Below are positions 49,248-56,031 of a stretch of 64,000 bases of DNA, in pieces (the stretch's first letter is position 1; each line of letters starts with the position of its first letter). The stretch lies in assembly GCF_002904335.1 (NCBI RefSeq), contig NZ_PPHF01000165.1, positions 186,001-250,000 of the forward strand. The letters run 5' to 3'. A program made the translations under genes and the position numbers. Below the pieces are notes generated by a model that saw only the letters and a list, made by a program, of their open reading frames with translations, did no database searches and was not told where the DNA came from. The DNA comes from Amycolatopsis sp. CA-126428 (GTDB taxonomy: Bacteria > Actinomycetota > Actinomycetes > Mycobacteriales > Pseudonocardiaceae).

Positions 49248-51359
49248 TCAGGCCGTGCTGGCCAACGCGAACGGCAGCACCGCGGGCGCCCCGGCCCGCC
49301 GCAGCAGCCGCGCGGCGAGCGTCATCGTCCAGCCGGTGTCGATGACGTCGTCCACCAGCAGGACCGGCCCGGACGGCAGGACCGCCGCGAGGTCCGCGGG
49401 CATGCTCATCCGCCGCCACAGATCGGCCAGCCGCTGCGCGCTGTTCGCCTGGCGCGGCGGCGGTCCCTCGGCGTCGAGCGCGCCGAGGAAGTCGAGCTTG
49501 CCGATCTCGGCCAGCCGGGTCGCGAGGCTGTACACCAGCTGCGGCCGCGTGGACGACGGCACCGCGACGACCGCCACCGGCCGTTGCGCCCATTGCCACC
49601 CGGCGAGCACCTGCACGCACGCCTTGAACACCGAGTCCGGTACCTCGGCGTCCGTCGCCTGCGGCCCGACGAGCTCCCGCAGCCGGTTGCCCCAGCCGAC
49701 GTCGGTGAGCCGCCCGAGCACCTGGCCCGGCTCGGCCTGGTCGTCGGCGGAGATCCGGCCGGAGACCGGGACGTCCAAAGAGGACATGCCGGTGGGCCAC
49801 TGCTTCCGCGGCGCGACCTCGACGCCGGGCCGCTGCAGGCGTTCCCGGGTCGCGTTGACGACGTCGTCGGCCACCGACGTGTCCCAGTGCTGCCCGGTGC
49901 AGTTGTCGCACCGCCCGCACGGCGTCGCCTCGGGGTCGTCGAGCTGGCGGCGCAGGTACTCCATCCGGCAACCGTCGGTCGCGAGGTAGCCGAGCATCGC
50001 CGCCTGCTCGCGCTCCCGGGCTTCCGCGACCCGCTTGTACCGCCCGCGGTCGTACTGCCAGTCCTCGCCCGTGCTCGTCCAGCCGCCCTTCACGCGCCGG
50101 ACCGCGCCGTCGACGTCCAGCACCTTGAGCACCATTTCCAGCCGGGACCGGGAAAGCTCGACCGACGGCTCGAGCGCCGCCGTCGACAGTGGACGGTCGG
50201 CGTAGGAGAGCGTGTTCAGCACCTGGGTCACCCGCAGCTCGTCGGGGAAGGCCAGCGACCCGAAGTACGCCCAGATCGCCTTGTCCTCCTCGCCGGGCAG
50301 CAGCACGACCTCGGCGCGCTCCACGCCACGCCCGGCGCGGCCGACCTGCTGGTAGTACGCGATCGGCGACGACGGCGCCCCGAGGTGCACGACGAACCCG
50401 AGGTCCGGCTTGTCGAACCCCATGCCCAGCGCGGACGTCGCGACCAGGGCCTTGACGCGGTTGCCGAGCAGGTCGTCCTCGGCCGCCTGCCGGTCGGCCG
50501 GGTCGGTCTTGCCGGTGTAGGCCGCCACCGGGTAGCCGCGGTCCTTCAGCAGCGAAGCGACGTCGTGCGCCGCCGCGACGGTCAGCGTGTAGATGATCCC
50601 GGACCCGGGCAGCTCGGCCAGGTGCTCCGCGAGCCAGGCCAGCCGCGCCTGCGACGTCGGCAGCCGGCACACCGACAGCCGCAGGCTTTCCCGGTCGAGG
50701 CTGCCGCGCAGCACCAGCGTGTCCGCGCCGGTGCCGAGGCCCAGCTGCTCGGCGACGTCGGTGACCACGCGGTCGTTCGCGGTCGCCGTCGTCGCCAGCA
50801 CCGGCACGCCGTCCGGGAGGTCGCCCAGGAGGGTGCGCAGCCGCCGGTAGTCGGGCCGGAAGTCGTGGCCCCAGTCCGAAATGCAGTGTGCTTCGTCGAC
50901 CACCAGCAGGCCGGTGCTCGCGGTCAGCTTCGGCAGGACGTTGTCGCGGAAGTCCGGGTTGTTCAGCCGTTCGGGGCTGACCAGCAGCACGTCCACCTCG
51001 CCGGCCGCGACGGCCGCCTGGACCTGGTCCCACTCCTGCGCGTTCGCGGAGTTCATCGTCGCCGCGTGGATCCCGGCCCGCGCCGCCGCCGAGATCTGGT
51101 TGCGCATCAGCGCCAGCAGCGGCGAGACGATGACCGTCGGCCCGCTGCCTTGCTCGCGCAGCAACGCCGTGGCCAGGAAGTACACCGCCGACTTGCCCCA
51201 CCCGGTGCGCTGCACGACCAGCGCGCGGCGCCGCTGCGCGACCAAGGCCTCGATGGCCGTCCATTGGTCTTCGCGCAGCTTCGCCGCATCGCCGGCCAGT
51301 GCCCGGAGGAGGGTCTCGGCGCGGTCGCGGAGGGCTGGGGTGGTGCTGGTCGTGTCCAC
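49248..51359 (-). CDS. RecQ-type DNA helicase fused to a phosphoribosyltransferase-like domain
   Basis: 703 aa from the GTG at 51359. The helicase part has RTGWGKSAVYF (Walker A), VDEAHCISDWGHDFRPDYRRL (DEAH plus aromatic loop), SALGMGFDKPDLGFVVH and YYQQVGRAGRG. A zinc module follows (GCRMEYLRRQ..CGRCDNC). The last ~130 residues form a phosphoribosyltransferase-like domain with the PRPP loop VLLVDDVIDTGWTM near the C-terminus. ComF-type proteins carry the same loop. A role in DNA repair is likely. A 25-bp palindrome and a CRP-type site lie upstream. Confidence 0.93.
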   Translation of the reverse strand: MDTTSTTPALRDRAETLLRALAGDAAKLREDQWTAIEALVAQRRRALVVQRTGWGKSAVYFLATALLREQGSGPTVIVSPLLALMRNQISAAARAGIHAATMNSANAQEWDQVQAAVAAGEVDVLLVSPERLNNPDFRDNVLPKLTASTGLLVVDEAHCISDWGHDFRPDYRRLRTLLGDLPDGVPVLATTATANDRVVTDVAEQLGLGTGADTLVLRGSLDRESLRLSVCRLPTSQARLAWLAEHLAELPGSGIIYTLTVAAAHDVASLLKDRGYPVAAYTGKTDPADRQAAEDDLLGNRVKALVATSALGMGFDKPDLGFVVHLGAPSSPIAYYQQVGRAGRGVERAEVVLLPGEEDKAIWAYFGSLAFPDELRVTQVLNTLSYADRPLSTAALEPSVELSRSRLEMVLKVLDVDGAVRRVKGGWTSTGEDWQYDRGRYKRVAEAREREQAAMLGYLATDGCRMEYLRRQLDDPEATPCGRCDNCTGQHWDTSVADDVVNATRERLQRPGVEVAPRKQWPTGMSSLDVPVSGRISADDQAEPGQVLGRLTDVGWGNRLRELVGPQATDAEVPDSVFKACVQVLAGWQWAQRPVAVVAVPSSTRPQLVYSLATRLAEIGKLDFLGALDAEGPPPRQANSAQRLADLWRRMSMPADLAAVLPSGPVLLVDDVIDTGWTMTLAARLLRRAGAPAVLPFALASTA

Positions 51360-51404
51360 GTCCCCACGTCTACCCCATGACACCGACAGATCGGGAATCG
51401 GCGG

Positions 51405-51429
51405 CGTCGCGAACGGACCGTTCGCGACG
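51405..51429. promoter_or_regulatory. Perfect 25-bp palindrome in the recQ/nadD divergent region
   Basis: Arms CGTCGCGAACGG and CCGTTCGCGACG flank a single A. The centre is 58 bp upstream of the recQ start. The core CGAAC-N5-GTTCG resembles the actinobacterial LexA box (CGAAC-N4-GTTCG) but with one extra spacer base. Confidence 0.75.
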
Positions 51430-51443
51430 AATACGGGCCGTAA

Positions 51444-51459
51444 TGTGATCCGAATCACA
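51444..51459. promoter_or_regulatory. CRP/GlxR-type site
   Basis: TGTGA-TCCGAA-TCACA is a perfect match to TGTGA-N6-TCACA. Centre about 81 bp upstream of the nadD start and 92 bp upstream of the recQ start. Confidence 0.65.
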
Positions 51460-51518
51460 CGTTCTGCCCGGTCGGGCGAGGTGGCGAAGAGCACCCGGCC
51501 GCACGGCGCCCGGCCTTA

Positions 51519-51524
51519 TAGGCT
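51519..51524 (+). promoter_or_regulatory. Leaderless -10 of nadD
   Basis: TAGGCT ends eight bases before the ATG at 51533, with no ribosome binding site. Confidence 0.5.
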
Positions 51525-51532
51525 CTTCGCTC

Positions 51533-52126
51533 ATGTCACCACGGCGGATCGGGGTCATGGGCGGCACCTTCGACCCCGTGCACCACGGCCACCTCGTCGC
51601 AGCCAGCGAGGTCCAGTCCCGGTTCGGGCTCGACGAGGTGATCTTCGTCCCCACCGGGCAGCCGTGGCAGAAGACCGATCGCGAAGTGACCAGGGCCGAG
51701 GACCGCTACCTGATGACCGTGATCGCGACGGCGTCCAACCCGGTCTTTTCGGTCAGTCGCGTGGACATCGACCGCGGTGGTCAGACCTACACCGTCGACA
51801 CCCTGCGCGACCTGCACGCCGAATACCCCGGCGACGAGCTCTTCTTCATCACCGGCGCCGACGCGCTCGAACAGATCCTGACCTGGCACAAGGCCGACGA
51901 GCTGTTCGACTTCGCGCACTTCATCGGCGTCACGCGGCCCGGCTACCGGCTCAACTCCCACCACCTGCCCAGCGGCAAGGTGAGCCTGGTCGAGGTCACC
52001 GCGATGGCCATTTCGTCCACCGGCTGCCGCGATCGGGTCGAGCGCGGGGAGCCGGTCTGGTACCTCGTTCCCGACGGCGTCGTCCGCTACATCGCCAAGA
52101 AGGACCTGTACCGGAAGAGCGACTGA
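51533..52126 (+). CDS. nadD: Nicotinate-nucleotide adenylyltransferase
   Basis: 197 aa. Joins nicotinate mononucleotide and ATP in NAD synthesis. GTFDPVHHGH at residues 11-20 is the nucleotidyltransferase motif, and ISSTGCRDRV the C-terminal substrate motif (usually ISSTxIR). Starts the nadD-rsfS-gpgP block. Confidence 0.96.
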   Translation: MSPRRIGVMGGTFDPVHHGHLVAASEVQSRFGLDEVIFVPTGQPWQKTDREVTRAEDRYLMTVIATASNPVFSVSRVDIDRGGQTYTVDTLRDLHAEYPGDELFFITGADALEQILTWHKADELFDFAHFIGVTRPGYRLNSHHLPSGKVSLVEVTAMAISSTGCRDRVERGEPVWYLVPDGVVRYIAKKDLYRKSD

Positions 52127-52186
52127 AGCACTGTCGGTCCCTGCGGGTACCCTTCTCGGGCGAACCCGATCTGGAAAAGGAGCACC

Positions 52187-52582
52187 GTGGCAGCCACGTC
52201 CGAGGCTCGAGAGCTGGCCGTAGCGGCCGCCCACGCGGCGGCGGACAAGAAGGCCAGCGACGTCGTCGTGCTGGACGTGTCCGAGCAGCTCGTCATCACC
52301 GACGCCTTCGTCATCGCCTCCGCGTCCAACGAGCGCCTGGTCGGCGCGATCGTGGACAACGTCGAGGAAAAACTGCGCGAGAGCGGCCACAAGCCGGTCC
52401 GCCGTGAAGGCGCCCGCGAAGGGCGCTGGGTGCTGCTCGACTACGTGGACGTCGTCGTGCACGTCCAGCACGTCGAAGAGCGCACCTTCTACGGCCTCGA
52501 GCGGCTCTGGAAGGACTGCCCGCGCATCGAGGTGGCCGGTCTCGAGGAGTCACCCGCCGACGAGGACCCGGACGTCCCGTGA
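52187..52582 (+). CDS. rsfS: Ribosomal silencing factor RsfS
   Basis: 131 aa from a GTG preceded by AAGGAG. Binds L14 and blocks subunit joining in starvation. DVVVLDVSEQLVITDAFVIASASNERLV and VLLDYVDVVVHV are family hallmarks. Stop overlaps the gpgP start (GTGA). Confidence 0.96.
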   Translation: MAATSEARELAVAAAHAAADKKASDVVVLDVSEQLVITDAFVIASASNERLVGAIVDNVEEKLRESGHKPVRREGAREGRWVLLDYVDVVVHVQHVEERTFYGLERLWKDCPRIEVAGLEESPADEDPDVP

Positions 52583-53193
52583 GCCCGCGGCGGCTGGTGC
52601 TCTGGCGTCACGGCGAGACGGACTACAACGCCGCCGGGCGGATGCAGGGTCACCTCGACTCCGCGCTGACCCCGCGCGGCTGGAACCAGGCCCGGTTCGC
52701 GGCGCCCGCACTGGCCCGCTTTGCCCCGGACCTCGTCATCGCCTCCGACCTGCGCCGGGCCACCGACACCGCCACCGTGCTCACCGACGCCATCGGCGTC
52801 CCGCTGCGGATCGACAAGCGGCTGCGCGAGACGCACCTGGGCGAATGGCAGGGGCTCACCGGCGAGGAGGTCGACAAGGCCTACCCCGGTGAACGCGACC
52901 GCTGGCGCACCGACGCGACCTGGGCCCCGCCGGGCGGCGAGAGCCGCGTCGACGTCGCCGACCGTGCCGGCGAAGTCGTCACGGACCTGCAGCAGGCCAA
53001 TTCCGACGCGGGTGACACCGTGCTGCTGGCCGCGCACGGCGGCCTGATCATCGCGCTGACCGCCCGGCTGCTTGACCTGCCGGTCGTGACCTGGCCGTCG
53101 CTCGGCGGGATCTCGAACTGCCACTGGGTCGAGCTGGGCCGCCGCGACGGGAAGTGGCGGCTGCACGCCTACAACGCGGGGATGCACGGCTAG
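52579..53193 (+). CDS. gpgP: Histidine phosphatase, GpgP-like
   Basis: 204 aa. RHGETDYN near residue 10 carries the catalytic histidine; LRETHLGEWQGL and AAHGGLIIAL complete the phosphoglycerate-mutase-like fold. In mycobacteria the gene at this position is glucosyl-3-phosphoglycerate phosphatase, acting in methylglucose lipopolysaccharide synthesis. The symbol rests on synteny and family. Confidence 0.85.
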   Translation: MSPRRLVLWRHGETDYNAAGRMQGHLDSALTPRGWNQARFAAPALARFAPDLVIASDLRRATDTATVLTDAIGVPLRIDKRLRETHLGEWQGLTGEEVDKAYPGERDRWRTDATWAPPGGESRVDVADRAGEVVTDLQQANSDAGDTVLLAAHGGLIIALTARLLDLPVVTWPSLGGISNCHWVELGRRDGKWRLHAYNAGMHG

Positions 53194-53196
53194 CCG

Positions 53197-53925
53197 ATGG
53201 GGCCGCGCCTGCTGGTGTTCGGCGATTCGCTGAGCTTTCACGGTCCTGAAGGACCTTGCGCCGCGGACGAACCGCGGCTGTGGCCCAACCTGGCCACCGC
53301 TGCGTTGGGGGGCACCGCCGACCTGGTCGCCGGCATCGGCTGGAACGCCCGGGACGCCTGGTGGTCGCTGACCGGCGACCCGCGGGTCTGGGCCGACCTG
53401 CACCACGTCGACGCGGTCGTGTTCGCGATCGGCAGCATGGACACGCTGCCCTCGCCGTTGCCGACCTACCTGCGCACCGGGCTGCGGTACCTGCGGCCCG
53501 ACCCCGTGCGGCGCGTCGTGCGCAAGGCCTACCTCGCCGCGCAGCCGCGGCTGGCGGTGGCGCTGCGCGGCCGGCCCACGGTGCTGCCGGCCAAGCTCAC
53601 CGTGCAGTACCTCGACACGGCCGTGGGCGCCTTACGCGTCCTGCGGCCCGAGCTGCCGATCTTCGGCTGGCTGCCGTCGGTCCACCGCGCGGCGGCCTAC
53701 GGCGGCGTGCACACCGCGCGCCCGGCCGCGGCGGCGGCGATGGCGGCCTGGAGCTCGCGAGCGGGAGTTCCGTTGCTGGACCTCGAAGCCGTCGTCGGGG
53801 AGCACGTGCTGAGCGGCGCGGGCAATCCGGACGGCATGCACTGGGGCTGGCCGGGGCACGCCGCGGTGGGCGCGGCGATGTCCGTGTTGATGGCGCCGGT
53901 GCTGGCACCCGGCCACGTAGGCTGA
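53197..53925 (+). CDS. SGNH-fold acyltransferase/hydrolase, OctT-like
   Basis: 242 aa, starting three bases behind gpgP. SGNH pattern: VFGDSLSFHGPEG, AIGSMDT and GNPDGMHWGWPGH. No signal peptide. The mycobacterial orthologue at this position (OctT) is described as an octanoyltransferase for early methylglucose lipopolysaccharide intermediates; the same role is inferred here. Confidence 0.85.
   Translation: MGPRLLVFGDSLSFHGPEGPCAADEPRLWPNLATAALGGTADLVAGIGWNARDAWWSLTGDPRVWADLHHVDAVVFAIGSMDTLPSPLPTYLRTGLRYLRPDPVRRVVRKAYLAAQPRLAVALRGRPTVLPAKLTVQYLDTAVGALRVLRPELPIFGWLPSVHRAAAYGGVHTARPAAAAAMAAWSSRAGVPLLDLEAVVGEHVLSGAGNPDGMHWGWPGHAAVGAAMSVLMAPVLAPGHVG
53918..53923 (+). promoter_or_regulatory. Possible leaderless -10 of degV
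   Basis: TAGGCT lies at the end of the preceding gene and ends six bases before the GTG of degV. It would add an internal promoter to the operon. Confidence 0.35.
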
Positions 53926-53929
53926 CGGC

Positions 53930-54787
53930 GTGTCGGTCGCCGTAGTCACGGATTCCACCGCCCACCTGCCGGAGGGCTTCGCCGAACGGCACGAGGTCCG
54001 GGTGGTGCCCCTGCACGTCCTGGTCGACGGCGTGGTTTCCCTCGACGGCGTCGAGACCGGACCGGCGGCCGTCGCGGAGGCGATGAAGCAGCGGAAGATC
54101 GTCACGACGTCGCGGCCGACGCCCACCGAGTTCGTCAAGGAGTACCAGGCGGCGTTCGCCGACGGCGCGGACGCGATCGTGTCGGTGCACCTGTCGCGCG
54201 AGCTGTCGGGCACCTGGGAAGCGGCGGTGCTCGCGGCGCAGGAGGTGGGCCCGGACCGGGTCCGCGTCGTCGACTCGCGGACCACCGCGATGGGGCTCGG
54301 GTTCGCCGCGCTGCACGCCGCTTCGGCCGCCTCCACCGGTGCTTCGGCGGCCGCCGTCGAGGCCGCCGCGGTGACGGCGGCCGGCTGTTCGTCGACGTTG
54401 TTCGTCGTGGAAACCCTGGACCACCTGCGCCGCGGCGGCCGCATCGGCCCGGCGGCGGCGCTGCTGGGCACGGCGCTGGCGGTGAAGCCGGTGCTGCACA
54501 TGTCCGAAGGCCGGATCCTGCCGCTGGAGAAGGTCCGCACGATGAACCGGGCGATCGCGCGCCTGGTCGAGCTCGCGGCCCAGGCGGCGGCCGAGGACGA
54601 CGTCGAGCTCGCCGTCCACCACCTGGCGTCACCGGAGCGGGCCGTCGAGCTGGCGAACCGGCTCGAGGAGGCCGTGCCGCGCTCGGCGGGTTGCGTGGTT
54701 TCCGAGCTGGGGGCGGTGATCGGGGCGCACACGGGTCCCGGGGTGCTGGGGGTCGTCGTCCAGCGGACGGTCCTGCCCCGAAGCTAG
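53930..54787 (+). CDS. DegV-family fatty-acid-binding protein
   Basis: 285 aa from a GTG. AVVTDSTAHLP at the start, TSRPTPTEF and VHLSRELSGTW in the first domain; DHLRRGGRIGPAAALLGTAL and VKPVLHM in the second. DegV proteins bind fatty acids, in some bacteria presenting them to a fatty-acid kinase. Conserved neighbour of gpgP/octT. Confidence 0.95.
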   Translation: MSVAVVTDSTAHLPEGFAERHEVRVVPLHVLVDGVVSLDGVETGPAAVAEAMKQRKIVTTSRPTPTEFVKEYQAAFADGADAIVSVHLSRELSGTWEAAVLAAQEVGPDRVRVVDSRTTAMGLGFAALHAASAASTGASAAAVEAAAVTAAGCSSTLFVVETLDHLRRGGRIGPAAALLGTALAVKPVLHMSEGRILPLEKVRTMNRAIARLVELAAQAAAEDDVELAVHHLASPERAVELANRLEEAVPRSAGCVVSELGAVIGAHTGPGVLGVVVQRTVLPRS

Positions 54788-54863
54788 CGGCCCATACCAC
54801 CGGGCAACGACGGAAACGCCTGCTCCGGGGCTCGGCGCCGGAAATCCATCCACAACACCCCGG

Positions 54864-54872
54864 TTGTCCACA
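54864..54872 (+). other. DnaA-box match
   Basis: TTGTCCACA, the high-GC actinobacterial DnaA box. A weaker inverse partner, ATCCACAAC, lies about 15 bp upstream. Isolated; not an origin. Confidence 0.3.
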
Positions 54873-54913
54873 GGACGCGCCGCCACCCCTGTCGGACACC
54901 TCCCCGCGGGCCC

Positions 54914-54919
54914 TAACGT
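54914..54919 (+). promoter_or_regulatory. Leaderless -10 of comEA
   Basis: TAACGT ends seven bases before the GTG at 54927; no ribosome binding site. Confidence 0.4.
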
Positions 54920-54926
54920 CGATCGT

Positions 54927-55643
54927 GTGTTCGAGCAGACCGCCCGGGATCCGGGCTCTCCCGTCAACGACCGGCTCTCCTGGCTGGCCGACCAGCTCTC
55001 GCCCGATGCGAGCACGGTCGGCCCGGGCGGCCGGCTGGTCCGGCGCTGGCTACCGGCCGCACCGGCCGGCACCGGCCGCCGCCGGTGGGCACTGGCCGGC
55101 GTCCTCGCAGCGGTGGTGATGATCGTCCTCGGCGCGGTCGCACTCGTGGGCGGCGGTCCACCGCCCGAGCCACCGCCCGCGCTGCCCACCGCAAAACCGG
55201 CGGCGGAGGCACGCGCCGCGCCGCCGGCGGGCCTGGTGATCAGCGTGATCGGCCGCGTCCGGACGCCGGGCCTGGTCACGGTCCCGCAAGGCGCCCGGGT
55301 GGCGGACGTCCTGCGAGCGGCCGGCGGCCCCGAGCCGGGAGCGGAAATAGGCGCACTGAACCTGGCCCGCAAGGTAACGGACGGCGAGCAGCTGGCGGTC
55401 GGCATCCCAGCCCCACCCCCAGCTCCCGACACCCCGGCGGCGGCCGCCGCAAAGCTCGACCTCAACACGGCAACGGCGGACCAGCTGGACACCCTCCCCG
55501 GAGTCGGCGAGGTGATGGCCAAGCGCATCGTCCAGTGGCGCACCGACCACGGCGGCTTCACAAAGGTCGAGCAACTCCGCGATGTCGACGGCATAGGGGA
55601 AAGCAAGTTCCAGAAATTGCGGGAGAAGGTGACGGTCGGATGA
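54927..55643 (+). CDS. comEA: ComEA-type DNA-binding protein
   Basis: 238 aa from the GTG at 54927. Cytoplasmic N-terminus, one membrane helix (~54-75), a proline-rich linker, an SLBB domain (VISVIGRVRTPGLVTVPQGA, ~100-155) and a helix-hairpin-helix pair (LDLNTATADQLDTLPGVGEV, then IGESKFQKLREKV). Binds incoming DNA outside the membrane in natural transformation; whether this organism is competent is unknown. Confidence 0.95.
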   Translation: MFEQTARDPGSPVNDRLSWLADQLSPDASTVGPGGRLVRRWLPAAPAGTGRRRWALAGVLAAVVMIVLGAVALVGGGPPPEPPPALPTAKPAAEARAAPPAGLVISVIGRVRTPGLVTVPQGARVADVLRAAGGPEPGAEIGALNLARKVTDGEQLAVGIPAPPPAPDTPAAAAAKLDLNTATADQLDTLPGVGEVMAKRIVQWRTDHGGFTKVEQLRDVDGIGESKFQKLREKVTVG

Positions 55644-56031
55644 CCACCTTCCCGTGGCCGCCATCCGGCTGGTCCGGGCGGCGTGGGCGAGGGCAGGTCC
55701 GTTCGTCCCGGACGGAGTGGCGATCGGCCGAGGTTTGCCGACGGTGGCTGCCCCGCTCGCTGCGATCGATCTTCGCGGCGTGGGCGAAGGCGAGCCCGCA
55801 CCTGTGAGTGGGGGTGGCGGTCCGGCACGCCACGGGCGGGGTCGCGGTCGGGCAAGGCCTTCCCGATGGCCTGCGCCGACAGCACAGGCGAGAACGCATT
55901 CGTCCATACGCGGAAGCAGGTGAAGCTCGATTGAGTGCCTCCCTCAGAACCAGTACCGGGCTGGCTGCGGCCCATGCCCACAGCATCGCCGAACGCGAGT
56001 TCGCGCGCTCCCGAAAGCAGGTGGCTCCCGG
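55644..56031. repeat. 388-bp insert between comEA and comEC with decayed comEA 3' ends
   Basis: Two stretches, 55878-55934 and 55979-56035, match the last 19 codons of comEA at about 60 % of bases by hand count. All three end in a TGA preceded by a GTG-centred tail, and encode xxxF-xxx-R-K/E-Q/K-V peptides (ENAFVHTRKQV, EREFARSRKQV, ESKFQKLREKV). The last copy ends in GGATGAGCACC and comEA in GGATGACCACC, so the junction to comEC is also duplicated. No convincing gene otherwise. Confidence 0.65.

Noticed and set aside
54864..54872. Replication origin near the DnaA-box match
   Set aside because: Only one good box; no dnaA or dnaN and no box cluster.
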